Assembly (NCBI GenBank): GCA_916610825.1
Contig: OU744451.1
Location: 682,001-746,000, forward strand
DNA length: 64,000 bases
Reading direction: 5' to 3'
Source: Haliclystus octoradiatus
Taxonomy: Eukaryota; Cnidaria; Staurozoa; Stauromedusae; Haliclystidae
Part shown: piece by piece, positions 1 to 11,900 of the stretch
Layout: every line of letters starts with the position of its first letter
How positions within the stretch are numbered: position 1 is the stretch's first letter
The notes under the pieces: model-generated
What the model was told of the DNA's origin: nothing
Database searches by the model: none
The model's input: the letters and a program-made list of their open reading frames with translations, nothing else
Made by a program: the position numbers and the translations under genes

Positions 1-660
1 CGAATGTCCATGAAATGGTCCACATCTTCGTCGTTTATTTTGTGAATTATGTTGAGGACTAGTGAGAGGGTCGAAGGAACGCTTCAATGTAGCACAAGCC
101 ATAGTAATAATAACTTTGTAAAATCGTTTTATTCGCTTTACATTGATTCTTTATAATCCAATATATATCGAAGTTTGATTATCGAAGCTAGGGTAAGGCG
201 ATAACCACTTTTTCAAGATAATAAATGTTAGGATTGCTAAGATTTTTTGTGCTTTTCACCCTCTTCTCCTCAAAATTGTAAACAAAGTGGAAGTGAGAAG
301 AAGTGAAGCACAAAATCACGTCAACACTGAAGGCTTCAAATTCAACACTGACCAATCACAGCTGCTTATTATAAATTTACCATGACAACAGCGACACAAC
401 AATGGTACAATAAAATGGGTACCAGTCCAATCTACTAATACATAACTGTGTAATACATAACATCTTATAGAAATCGCCAGCCACGTTTAAATTGTGGCAC
501 AGACGAAAATCTTCTTCATAAAGTTTTTGCTGTTGTTAGGCTGTGTGGTACATGGAGTTGCTTTCGCCTGCCAAATGTTTATTTCCACAAAATCTATCAA
601 CTCAAATCAACGCTAATGTCATCACTGATTCACTGTCAACAATTAAGAGTCTGGTAGAGA
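1..660. other. Upstream region of sulfotransferase copy 1
   Basis: No gene is visible at 1-60. From about 61 the sequence is nearly identical to 3234 onward, which marks the left edge of a tandem duplication. Bases 494-660 are the immediate leader of the sulfotransferase gene and do not match the leader of the second copy. No TATA box or other promoter element could be fixed with confidence. Confidence 0.5.
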
Positions 661-1500
661 ATGGCATCAAATAGAGTAATTCTTTGGAGCGCTCCTCGTT
701 GTCTATCAACTGCCTTTGAGCAATGCATACGGCAAATTAACGACATGGAAGTTCTCCACGAGGCACATAAAAAGGTTTTCTTTGATGGACCAGAGTTTGA
801 AAGTTCGAATAGAAATATCAATACAATAGACAACGAAAATGCTACTTATTCATTTGTTGCAGAACAATACGAAATGGCATATAAGAAAAATAAAAATGTT
901 TTTGCCAAAGAAATGGCATATTGTTTTAATAACAGGCAAAATGAAATCTTAAGAAATGTTTACAAAGATACAACGCATACATTTCTTATACGTGATCCTA
1001 AGAAATCAATTTTATCATTTTACAAAACTTCTATTATTTCATATGAATTAAATGGCAGGAATAAAAAGGACGTAGCAATAGAATTTGACCCGACAGAAGC
1101 TGGTTTCATTGCATTGAAAATGATGTATGAATTCATTGTACACACTTATGGATACCAACCAATAATTATAGATGCAGATGATTTAATTGAAAATCCGAAA
1201 GAAATTATGAAGAAATATTGCGAATTAGTTGGCTTTCCATTCACTGAAAATATTTTAAAATGGGAAAGTGGTATGTTAGAAGACTGGGCATCTACTGGTT
1301 CGAGCGAATGGTATGTAGGTGTTAGCAGAAGCAAAGGTTTCACAAGGGACATCAAAGGCAAAAAAACACAATTGGAAGTTGAAATTGAATTGGAAATGTT
1401 GCCTGAGATTGTTAGAAAGACAATTGATACTAGTATTCCTGTTTATAAATATTTGTATGAACGTCGTGTAAAACTATCAGAACATGAAACAAGACAATAA
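661..1500 (+). CDS. Sulfotransferase-like protein, copy 1
   Basis: A single-exon reading frame of 279 residues. The N-terminus carries a P-loop-like PAPS-binding motif, SAPRCLSTAFE, from residue 10. A second motif, RDPKKSILSFY, from residue 111 fits the 3'-phosphate-binding segment of sulfotransferases. This suits the family of P-loop sulfotransferases often annotated as branched-chain-aminotransferase-like. Such enzymes transfer sulfate from PAPS; the acceptor cannot be read here. There is no signal peptide or membrane segment, so a cytosolic location is inferred. The ATG at 661 was chosen because the P-loop follows at once and it matches the start of the second copy. The stop codon lies inside an AATAAA at 1496-1501. 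A paralogue about 93% identical follows 3.16 kb downstream. The lack of introns may reflect an old retrocopy or ancestral loss. Confidence 0.8.
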   Translation: MASNRVILWSAPRCLSTAFEQCIRQINDMEVLHEAHKKVFFDGPEFESSNRNINTIDNENATYSFVAEQYEMAYKKNKNVFAKEMAYCFNNRQNEILRNVYKDTTHTFLIRDPKKSILSFYKTSIISYELNGRNKKDVAIEFDPTEAGFIALKMMYEFIVHTYGYQPIIIDADDLIENPKEIMKKYCELVGFPFTENILKWESGMLEDWASTGSSEWYVGVSRSKGFTRDIKGKKTQLEVEIELEMLPEIVRKTIDTSIPVYKYLYERRVKLSEHETRQ

Positions 1501-1684
1501 AGCTGTGACTCATCAAAATATTGTATTTCCAAACATGAAACAATTAACATTTTTATATTCATATGTCATGTGTAATCATTGTGAGATTCAAATCTCATTA
1601 TTTTTATGATAAAGTTAAAAGTTTGAGGATGAAAAATGATGTTTCAGTTTGAAAAGATATTCAATATATGCCTGTATATGTTAC

Positions 1685-1925
1685 TTATATCCTTTGTCGG
1701 CTGAGTAGCTGTTTTCAAGTAAAGTAATTTTTACGTTATCGCCTTGACAAAACGCATCTGTACGCTTTTCGCTGAGAGCAATGTACCCACAGTGCATTGC
1801 AATTTCCTCTGGTTCATTCCATCCGCCATCCTCAGATGGTACTCATTTGATGTTTCAGATAAGTCTATGCTGAGTTGATCTTCGGCGAATTTGACCCACA
1901 GTCAATCAGATATGATAGTTTTTTC
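1685..1925 (-). repeat. tRNA-derived SINE, degraded copy in duplication unit 1
   Basis: Similar along its length to the copies at 5165-5435, 26920-27145 and 52683-52998, including 'ccattccatccgcc'-type, 'cagatggtactcatttgatg' and 'gatcagatatgat' segments. The tRNA-like head is lost here. The insertion is shared with unit 2, so it is older than the duplication. Confidence 0.7.
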
Positions 1926-2948
1926 TAATTATACATAATAGAGATTATAATTTAGATAGTAAATAGAACATTTACTAAGATTACGCTGAGGTTGATATAA
2001 CTTTTCTCATTGTCATGAATCAAAATTTCAAAATGGAATGAAAAAGTCTTCTGAGTTGGTTCCTCAATACAAGCCCGCACAAGCAACACATACCGGCAGT
2101 TTATTTTAAAATCTTAAAAAAGTTTTCTAAAAATAGTTGATTATATGATGATCATTGATAGTATAGCCGAGCTGTGAGAAACTTATGATTATTTAGTATC
2201 GCAAAATTCATTCCGAAATATTAATAAAAACCTCATGGTGAAAGACTTACATATGTTCCATACTATGAAATTGATACCGTATTTTACAGTTGCATCAAAT
2301 TAACAGTGAGGAGATGTATGCATAGAACATACAGAGGCGTAGAAACATATCCCTTTTAATTGTCAAGTCACAACGCGGATTGAAAAGTTATAACAAAGTT
2401 ATAACATATAACGTTCGATTTTACACTATGCAGACAGGATCGAAGGAAGAACGTTACACGGTAAATTTTGTGTATACTGTTATTGCACTAATTATTATTT
2501 GTCCCGATGTAAATGAGCAGTAATACGTACTAGCTGCTCATGCGATGTGTGGGGCCGCTGCGGGGGGTGATTGCTATGCAGGGGGTATCACAATTAAAGA
2601 CGTTGCATGTGGGTTCTTGTTTAAATAAATTTAAATTTAAAAGGTATTTGGAATTCATATAGCAAATATATACACTATATAATTGATACACTTTAATTTA
2701 AACATAAATATTGATATTCGTGGATAAAAAGATGCCGTGAAAAGATTTGATTTTTCTTCCTTTGAAAAGGTCATTAACTAAAGCATAAACAAATCAATGA
2801 GGACCAATGGTTTTCAAATATAGCCATCACGAATTTATTTTAAGTTCCGTTGTTATATCGATAGAAACAATATTATTTTCTATTCTCAGTTTATGCAAAA
2901 GCGTGGAATGCACAAACAAACAAAGTATGTGGATTGTATGGTGAATGT

Positions 2949-3212
2949 TAGGTCACATCGAAAGATCAAAGACGTATGCCCCTCAACCGCTGCATGACAT
3001 CCTTAACTGGCAACCGAAGGAGATGCTTCGACGGGGCTATGGGAGAGTAGTATCTTTTCATAATGTTTTGTATCGTGAATTGTGTTATTTACAAGAGTTT
3101 CATTGTCAGCTATGTCTGACCGTGTTTTGTGGCGTTCTTTGAGTAGCAAATATGTAAGGCGTAAGAGGGACTGCACATCCTATAATGTGACTGTCTATAC
3201 TACTACTACTAC
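2949..3212 (+). mobile_element. 5'-truncated LINE 3' end with target-site duplication
   Basis: Flanked by direct repeats 'tatggtgaatgt' at 2937-2948 and 3213-3224. It ends in a (TAC)n tail, as expected for target-primed insertion. The coding-like text (YAPQPLHDILNWQPKEM) matches the tail of the longer LINE fragment at 6377-6918 and a third copy at 31051-31287. It is absent from the equivalent site in unit 2, so it inserted after the duplication. Confidence 0.75.
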
Positions 3213-3823
3213 TATGGTGAATGTATTTACATAGTGAGAGGGTCGAAGGAACGCTTCTCAATGTAGCACAAGCCATAGTAATAATAACTTAGAAAAATCG
3301 TTTTATTCGCTTTACATTGATTCTTTATAATCCAATATGTATCGAAGCTAGGGTAAGGCGATAACCACTTTTTCAAGATAATAAATGTTAGGATGGCTAA
3401 GATTTTTTGTGCTTTTCACCCTCTTCTCCTCAAAATTGTAAACAAAGTGGAAGTGAGAAGAAGTGAAGCACAAAATCACGTCAACACTGAAGGCTTCAAA
3501 TTCAACACTGACCAATCACTGCTGCTTATTATATATTTACCATGACAACAGCGACACAACAATGGTACAATAAAATGGGTACCAGTCCTATCTACTAACA
3601 ATACATAACTGTGTGTGCGACCGGTATCTGAGACATCGTTTATAGAAATCGCAAGCCACGTTTAAATTGAGATCAAAGGTGAAAACTTTGAAATAACACG
3701 TGCAATAACACGTACAAGTTAGTTGTAGTTTGGTTGTTGTTTATCTAAATTATATCGTTGAAATTGTCCCGCTGTTGCCGTTTATTTATCAAGTTAAGCC
3801 GATCTTCACAAGTGTGGCAGAGA

Positions 3824-4663
3824 ATGGCATCAAATAGAGTAATTCTTTGGAGCGCTCCTCGTTGTCTATCCACAGCCTTTGAGCAATGCATACGGCAAAT
3901 TAACGGCATGGAAGTTCTCCACGAGGCACATAAAAAGGTTTTCTCTGATGGACCAGAGTTTGAAAGTACGAAAAGAAATATCAATACAATAGACACCAAA
4001 AATGCTACATATTCATTCGTTGCAGAACAATACAAAATGGCATATAAGAAAAATAAAAATGTTTTTGCAAAAGAAATGGCATATTGTTTTAATAACAGGC
4101 AAAATGAAATCTTAAGAAATGTTTACAAAGATACAACGCATACATTTCTTATACGTGATCCTAAGAAATCAATTTTATCATTTTACAAAACTTGTATTAT
4201 TTCATATGAATTAAATGGCAGGAATAAAGAGGACATAGCCATAGAATTTGACCCGGTAGTAGCAGGTTTCATTGCATTGAAAATGATGTATGAATTCATT
4301 GTACACACTTATGGATACCAACCAATAATTATAGATGCAGATGATTTAATTGAAAATCCGAAAGAAATTATGAAGAAATATTGCGAATTAGTTGGCTTTC
4401 CATTCACTGAAAATATTTTAAAATGGGAAAGTGGTATGTTAGAAGACTGGGCATCTACCGGTCCGAGCGAATGGTATGAAGGTGTTAGCAGAAGCAAAGG
4501 TTTCACAAAGGACATCAAAGGCAAAAAAACACAATTGGAAGTTGAAATTGAATTGGAAATGTTGCCTGAGATTGTTAGAAAGACAATTGATACTAGTATT
4601 CCTGTTTATAAATATTTGCATGAACGTCGTGTAAAACTATCAGAACATGAAACAAGACAATAA
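3824..4663 (+). CDS. Sulfotransferase-like protein, copy 2
   Basis: A single-exon frame of 279 residues, paralogous to 661-1500, with the same P-loop motif (SAPRCLSTAFE) and RDPKKS motif. An upstream in-frame ATG at 3758 would add 22 residues (MKLSRCCRLF...). I prefer 3824 because it matches copy 1 and the conserved protein begins there. Differences from copy 1 are scattered substitutions with no frame break, so both copies look intact and possibly functional. The 5' leader differs completely from copy 1 after about 3668, so the two genes may have different promoters. The stop codon again overlaps AATAAA. Confidence 0.8.
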   Translation: MASNRVILWSAPRCLSTAFEQCIRQINGMEVLHEAHKKVFSDGPEFESTKRNINTIDTKNATYSFVAEQYKMAYKKNKNVFAKEMAYCFNNRQNEILRNVYKDTTHTFLIRDPKKSILSFYKTCIISYELNGRNKEDIAIEFDPVVAGFIALKMMYEFIVHTYGYQPIIIDADDLIENPKEIMKKYCELVGFPFTENILKWESGMLEDWASTGPSEWYEGVSRSKGFTKDIKGKKTQLEVEIELEMLPEIVRKTIDTSIPVYKYLHERRVKLSEHETRQ

Positions 4664-5164
4664 AGCTGTGACTCATCAAAATATTGTATTTCCAAACATG
4701 AAACAATTAACATTTTTATATTTATATGTCATGTGTAATCATTGTGAGATTCAAATCTCATTATTTTAATGATAATAATGAAAATGATGTTTCAGTTTAA
4801 AAACAATGAAAAGATATTCAATACTACGATCATGAGAATCTACGATCAGTTAATTTTTAATCATTTTTAAAGTATTTATATAGATAAAATAATCAGTCGT
4901 ATGGTATTACATATAAAGGTAATATATAGATACATATCTTTACATTAACAGTTGTTAACCTGATACTGTATGTCATATGTATTTATGCATATAGCAATAG
5001 GGTCATATTCATGTTTTAATTAATAACAATCTAGTTCTTAATTAATAACCTTTATTTAATCTAGTTCTTAATTAATATTAATGCTGTATGTAAGTATGAC
5101 ACTTTCTATAGCGTAAAGTGTCCTTTATTTGCCTGTCAAAATGAAAAAATATACCATATCATAT

Positions 5165-5435
5165 CATATGTTACGTATATCCTTTGACGGCTGAGTAGCT
5201 GTTTTCAAGTAAAGTAAGTAATTCAGGCGGTATCGCCTTACCAAAGGCATTCGTACGCTTTTCGCTGAAAGCAATGTACCCACGATGCAATGCAATTCCC
5301 CTGGACCATTCCATCCGCCAGCCATAGATGGTACTCATTCGATGTTTTAGATCAATTCAGATAAAGTCAAGACTCAGTTGACCCCTAAGTTGACATTCGG
5401 CGGATTTGAACCACAGTTGATCAGATATGCAATTG
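5165..5435 (-). repeat. tRNA-derived SINE, degraded copy in duplication unit 2
   Basis: The counterpart of 1685-1925, with the shared block 'ggctgagtagctgttttcaa', the 'gtacgcttttcgctga' segment and 'gatcagatatg'. It is better preserved at its B-box side ('cggatttgaaccacagt') than unit 1. Confidence 0.7.
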
Positions 5436-5729
5436 ACAGTAGATTAATTAAGATTAGAATAGAGCATTCACTAAGAATTGTTGTTGTTGATTTATTTGTC
5501 AAAAATTCTGACTGGCAAATAAAGGGAAGTAAAATTCCACTTACATATTGCCGCAATTACATAGTTTACAAATACATACAGAAATCACGCGATACAAAGA
5601 ATTTAAATTGGTTATTAACTATAACCAATATATAAGATAACTATACTAATAATCTTTACTATACCGGGAGTGTGAAAAAATAGTCAGTAATGATATACCA
5701 TTTAGATTATTTAGATTATTTGTATCCGT

Positions 5730-6090
5730 TTACCGCATTATGCACTGCGCACGTGCTAGTTAGATCGTGTTGATTGAGATGTTAATTAAATGTTTGCGAA
5801 GTTTTTAATGTGACGATGGATTCTGGAAGGCAGTTCCACCAGGGGATGACGCGATTTGTGAATTGATATCTGTTGATGTTTAATCTAGCAGATAGTTTTG
5901 ATTTCAATTTCATGGAATTGCCTCACAAAGATTATTTGTTAATGGCAAAGTAAAAGAAGTCATCGAATGATAGATCGACTAGTTTATGAATAATTTTATA
6001 ACACATCACCAGGTCACTTTTCATCCGCCGCAATTCCAATGATTCCATATCTAAATATACCAAACGATCGGAGTAAGATGTTCCGTGGTT
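5730..6090 (-). mobile_element. CR1-like LINE reverse-transcriptase C-terminus, broken
   Basis: On the minus strand the sequence reads as the family-typical tail of a CR1/jockey-type ORF2: RRMKSDLVMCYKIIHKLV, then after a stop INRYQFTNRVIPWWNCLP. At least one internal stop breaks the frame. It lies in a stretch present in unit 2 and missing from unit 1, so it arrived after the duplication or was lost from unit 1. Confidence 0.7.
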
Positions 6091-6376
6091 TGCATAACAA
6101 ATATACCTTGTAAATGTTCTTTGAAATTGATACAGCTTTTCCCATTGTCATGAATCAAATTTCAAAATAGAATGAAAAGTCTTCTGAACTGAATCCTCAA
6201 TGCAAACCCACACACAAGCAACACATACAGGCAGTAACATTACATCAGTAACTCTTAATATTGAAAAAAAATTCTAAAAATAGTTGATTATACGATGATT
6301 GAGTATAAAGCTGTGAGAGACTTATGATTATTTGGCATCGCAAAATTCATTTCGAAATATTGATAAAACCTCATGG

Positions 6377-6918
6377 TAGGCAGCCATTAGTGGTCTAAAT
6401 AAATTCTGGGCGTACGATGTCAACACTGACGTTAAGTTAAGACTGTTCAGACACACGATAGAACCTGTTCTATTGTATGCATCTGAAACGTGGGTTCTAT
6501 CAACCTCACTATTGACCCGTCTTGACTCAGCTTATGACGCCATGCTTCGGCATTCTTTAGGAATACAATGGCCCAACTTGCTGTCTACTGCTAAGCTTAC
6601 AAAATTTTCCCCTCTGCCTCTGCTATTGCTAACCAACGTCACATGTCTTTTGTAGGTCTCATCGATAGATCAAAGGCATATGCCCCTCAACCGCTGCATG
6701 ATATCCTTCACTGGCAACCGAAGGAGATGTTTCGATGGGGCTATGGGAGAGTAGTATCTTTTCATAATGTTTTCTATCGTGAATTGTGTTATTTACAAGT
6801 CTCTTTTTCAGCTACGTCTGACCGTGATTTATGGCGTTTCTTGTGTAGCAAATATGCAAGGCATAAGAGGGACGGCACATTCCTATAATGTGACTGTCTA
6901 TACTACTACCTATCAAAG
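6377..6918 (+). mobile_element. LINE reverse-transcriptase C-terminal fragment
   Basis: The frame reads KLRLFRHTIEPVLLYASETW, then LTRLDSAYDAMLRHSLGIQW, a pattern common in the C-terminal part of non-LTR reverse transcriptases. A frame shift follows, then YAPQPLHDILHWQPKEMFRW, shared with 2949-3212. It ends near a TACTAC tail. The insertion splits a block that is continuous at about 2236 in unit 1. It is not functional. Confidence 0.75.
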
Positions 6919-7911
6919 TGAAGAACATGTTCAATGAAATTGATACAATGTTTTTCTTGCATATTGGCAGTGAGGGGATGCATGTATACAACCGCTCATT
7001 TATTACTTACAGAGGTGTAGAAACATAGCCTTTTTTATTGCCAATTAGTCACAATGTAGATTGCAAAGTTATAACATATAACGTACGATTTTACACTACA
7101 CAGACAGGATCGAAGGAAGGATATTACACGGTAAATTTTGGGTACACAAAAAGATAGGCTTTCAATTATAAACATATCATCCGCAAATTCGACAGTAAAG
7201 AAGCCGTATTGGCTACATAGTCTACATAGCGTTCCTATCTCATTGTTATTGTATTAATTATTATTCGTCCCAATGTAAATGAGCAGTAATACGTACTAGC
7301 TGCTCATGCGGTGTTGACTAGCTACGAATTGAAATAAAACATATAATACACAGTCGTTAAACACATTACATATACTACATGTTATATACATTGTACATGT
7401 GGCCGCTTCGAGAGGTGATTGCTATATGCAGGGATATCACAATGAAAGACGTTGCATGTGGGTTCTTGTTTAAATAAATTTAAAAGGTATTTGGAATTCA
7501 TATAGCAAATATATACACTATATAATTAATATACACTTTAATTTAAACAAAAATATTGATATTTGTGGATAAATTGATGCCGTGAAAAGATTTGATTTCT
7601 TCCTTTGAAAAGGTCATTAACTAAAGCATAAACAAGTCAATGAGGACCAATGGTTTTCAAACATAGCCATCACGAATTTATTTTAAGTTCCGTTGTTATA
7701 TCGATAGAAACATTATTATTTTATATTCTTAGTTTATGCAAAAGCGTGGAATACACAAATAAACAAAGTATGTGGTTTGTATGGTGAATGTATTTACGTT
7801 AATTGAACGGTAAGTACTATATATGTAAGGTTCTAACTATATAAGTAATTAATACGGTTACGAGGACATCTTTTATAAGTGCATAACTAACACCAATTCA
7901 GTAATTTAATC

Positions 7912-8920
7912 ATGTTTGGCGATTGCTGTATTCCAATAACGTTTCATATTATAAACATCGATTACCAACATGATTTGGTTTGGGATGCTATTATCGGAAA
8001 TGATTTTATAAGCTTGCGACATTATTTTACAATCAACTTTCTTGATGTCATTGTTATATTTGGTAAAGGTTTGAATTCAATTACTACTCCATTCTGTTTT
8101 AGGACAAAGACTAATAATTTGAATAGTTCTTATATTAATTCCACTTATATCGAAATTTTATGGAAATCTAGCCTTTCTGAATTACGAAATAAAGGTCACT
8201 TTAGCAACACTGGTGCCGATGTCACCCTACTAACAATCAGTAATGATCAGACATTAACCTTAGAGCAATAGAACAAAACTTGATGATACTTTAAAAGGAT
8301 ATTTTATGTAAAACAAAGCCTGAAGTCCATCCTTACATTTGTTATTTGTTAACTTTTAAATTATTTTCAATACAAAACCTAATTATCATTATTATATTTA
8401 AATTTAATACTAATTAGATTGAAGATTTTACTATTATTTTAAATAATATTTTAGATAACACTTTCCAAAATGGGAGGAAATGTCATGGAAACGTTAATAA
8501 TATTTAGCTCTATGATAGCCTCTCTTTTATGTCATACCATGTATTCATGTAAAGGAGGCTCGGATATTGTTGAAGTTTAGATTTTGTGATAGTCAGGAGT
8601 AGACGATTTACATGTGCTCTCCTTAACCTTTTATATCACTATATTATATACTCAAGTTTGTATCCAACGCGTTATTATTTGGATCTGTTTACATTCTTGA
8701 AGATACTTCACTATTATTTACCTCTCACGTAATTAATTTCACTCGTATCGGCAATTAGATACTGGGGGATTAACGATGAAATATAGATCAAGACTATACA
8801 GCAATACAGTATACGATGAAACTGTTGTGGCTTAATGATATTATGTTTCGACTATATATAGAGTAGGAATATTGATTTACGTTTATTTAACATGTGTCTT
8901 GTCTTTGTCTTCCTATTCAG
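7912..8920 (+). mobile_element. Decayed LTR-retrotransposon remnant (candidate)
   Basis: A 119-residue frame at 7912-8271 contains HDLVWDAIIGNDFIS, reminiscent of the C-terminal part of a retropepsin domain, and later NTGADVTLLT, which resembles the protease active-site turn. The order is unusual, so deletion or rearrangement is likely. A purine-rich tract 'aaaatgggaggaaa' at 8468-8481 followed by 'tgtcatgg' looks like a polypurine tract at the start of a 3' LTR. I could not find the LTR end or a second LTR. It may be a degraded Gypsy-type element, and confidence is low. Confidence 0.35.
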
Positions 8921-8942
8921 GTTGCTGGATCCAAACGTTAGT

Positions 8943-11900
8943 ATGGAAATGTTAAAAAGGTTTTACTTTTTTTTTGCGGCGTTGACTCTGTGGCTGGCAA
9001 AAAGTGAGTATTTATCATTCCATTATGACAACAACGAGTTTTACGCCTTCGCGTAAAAATCTATCTATCATATAATTTATAATTTGAAATATTATCTGAT
9101 GTATGATTCTGAATTTCAAACTTAATAAACATTCCAAAAGTTTTACTAAATAGGCACACAAGATTTTAACTGGAATTACTTTTTACTGAGAAAGGTCGAT
9201 GGACAGAGAAGGTTTAAGAGGAAGAGCTGGTATACATACCCCCTTCTTTTGCAGGCGATGCCATTAATTGTCCAATGGGTCAATATCAGATGAAGACTTG
9301 CAAAGGATCACCTCAAGAGCTCACATGTTCAACGAGACAAAATATTTATGCGAAAGGATGTCGTTTGATGCAAGTATGCCGATGTCCAGTTCAAGAACCT
9401 TTCTATGAAAATGGCAACTGCTTAGCTGAGCCTGAGTGTCCGAAGGTAGGACTCAAATTAATATAGAATTAACAGATGAAGCTATAATGACGAAGTGGGC
9501 TCATAACTCTCTTGGTTTTCCTTTTATTCTGTTCGACATCTTCATTCAATGGTAACTGCACCAAATTCATGGTAAATCTTAATTTATACGTATACATTCT
9601 AATATATTTACTTAATTTAGATGTTCAATTAAGTGTAATTTTATTGTGGCAGCCTGTCCTGCTTAATAAAGATACACAGCTGCATATGTATATATACATC
9701 CATTCTATTCGTTATGCTTCTAGGTAGGTCAAGATGGTATAAGCACTCTACCAACAGGTCATAATTTCATAGTTGGTGGTTCGGTACAGAGAGACTTAAC
9801 ATTCGCTGCAATGCACGTCTCAGGATTATTACTGCAAGCTCATTGGTATCATAGTGTTGTTCGGTTTAGAGTCACCAGTAGCCACTGTGCCAAAGTTGTT
9901 CAAACAGCCCTTGCTAATTCAAATGGAAATTTTCTTTCTATTCGATATACAGAGGTAGGTATACATGCCTTTGTTGTTTTGTTGCGAAGTAAGCTGCAGC
10001 AAAAGTTGTCAGATCCCTATATACAGTAGTCAAGTAACCATAAGTTATCATCTACGTCTAAGTTCAATCAAATAATCAGGTTTTACAAATTAATCAGATG
10101 AGAATATAATAGACACATGCTACCAGAAGAAACTAACCTGATTAATTAAATCATGATTCATGAAGGTATTTTAAATTTACTATAAACAATATCATTATCT
10201 GAAAAGTTAACTATTTTTGAACTAAAATCTTTCGTTGCAATTATTCATTTATTTAGCACTCTCGATAATTCTCTGTAGATCTTGTAAAATATAACAGTTA
10301 AGACACACAGGGTAAAATCCGCTGAAATTTTCACTCGAACATTATTCTCATTTCTCCTGCCATTGCGTCGCAGAAATCCATATTGTATAATATAGAATAA
10401 CATCGTATAAATATTGCATGATAATAAAAATTTCTTTGTGTTCCAATAACTGATGAAAAACATGGAATGAATACGTTTGCACTTTTAATTTGATAGTTTT
10501 GGCAAAATAAAAGAGGCAAAGAGATTCTCCTCGTCCAAATAATTTCCCAGATCGAATCCCAAATAACAAACAAAAGCCTTATATTTTTTAGTAATGTATT
10601 TTGTGAGGCGGTTTCTATATTATGTCAACCAAGTCCACAACGATTGTGATTTTTGAGGAATTATCCCATCTCCTGTGAATACATTAATGTTATCTTGATT
10701 TCATTTAGGCACCTATTAAAATTGTTGATTTGGTCAACAGAAAAGATGCCTTTGATGCTCAATTTGCATTGGGGTCTGGTCAGTTCTTTAACCCTATTAT
10801 CACGTGCAAGGTAATTTACATGCGATCTCAAATCTCACTCAGTTAGAGGCACACGGTCTACTTGCTAGATTCGGGAACTTTCTGTCCGTCTTTCCCCGGC
10901 GTAACATACACACAAGAGAGCGACTCTGTAACTGTCCATGTCCCTGATCGGATTTCTCTATACTATGTTTCATGCAATGGTCGCCTTATACATATTTCCT
11001 CAGTAGCATATAAATACACACGTTTCCAATATTACAGTACAATCCGGCAATAACGGTTCCGGATTTAACGGTATTTTGTGAATAACAGTAAGAAAAAAAA
11101 CTTTGCTAAATATTTACCGCTAGCAACGGATTCTTCCAAACCGGTAAAATTGTATGTCTCCCTAGCGTACCGTTATTACCGGATTCAACTGTACGTAGAT
11201 CAGCTTTGGAAATTGGAAACAAGGATTGAATTTCGGAATTGACAAACATTACTTAAACATTTCAAGCTCCAATTGATATACTTCTCTAGTTATAGAAACA
11301 TTTGATTATTTAGTGATTTGGCTAAACCGGTTTTGATATTTTAATCTTTCAGGTTATAATTGATAAAATTTTGGATCTCCGTCGCTATAATCCGGATTCA
11401 CCGTACCCGTTATTTAGACGATATTTAATGTTTAGTTCCGGTTCTGATATCTTTGTATCTCACACAGCAGCAAGATGCCATGATGTCCAACAGGTAAGAT
11501 CGTCACACAAATACGCCATCCAGCAGTATATACCCGGGGTAGCTTCAACTGCTTGGTGTACAGGGACTTCAAATTATTGAGGGTACCTTTTCATGGACTT
11601 TGAAAATGTTTGGAGAATCTATTCAGAATTTTCAAAATATTCGAGGTATATTCTTTTTCAATGAGCAAAAAAGTTGATGTAAACCCACAAAGTTCACTAC
11701 AGTAAATTCCTATGCGTCAGCCACACATTTACTAGAATCATCTCAGAGATTTTATGGGACCTTAATGTAGCGGTAAGGGCGCTGAACCTGGGCCGAAGGG
11801 TCTTTAGTAAGTAGAAGCACAATTATTGGTTGGCACGTCAGGAAGGGTCTCCAGCAATTAAACTCACACTCCAAAAGCACTATGTAACTAGTTAACTAAC

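Larger units (their letters stand above)
61..3233. repeat. Tandem segmental duplication, unit 1
   Basis: The unit begins with 'agtgagagggtcgaaggaac' and the same string returns at 3234. Blocks of near identity continue through the gene, its 3' flank, the SINE at about 1690 and a block ending with 'ggtgaatgtatttac'. The unit holds one intronless sulfotransferase-like gene. A LINE fragment with target-site duplication sits at its right end and is absent from the matching place in unit 2. Confidence 0.85.
3234..7800. repeat. Tandem segmental duplication, unit 2
   Basis: Collinear with 61-3233 but longer. Extra material is present at roughly 4790-5165, 5480-6118 (a CR1-like LINE piece) and 6377-6918 (a LINE 3' end). 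The blocks after the gene, at 1980-2200, 2450-2580 and 2640-2940 of unit 1, are recognisable here at about 6120-6380, 7080-7320 and 7430-7795. Confidence 0.8.

Noticed and set aside
1146-1361. Minus-strand frames inside the sulfotransferase genes (also 4309-4524 and 3745-4035)
   Set aside because: They are shadows of the plus-strand coding sequence with no support of their own.
3758-3823. An upstream ATG giving a 301-residue form of sulfotransferase copy 2
   Set aside because: It lies in the non-homologous leader, and the paralogue starts at the later ATG.
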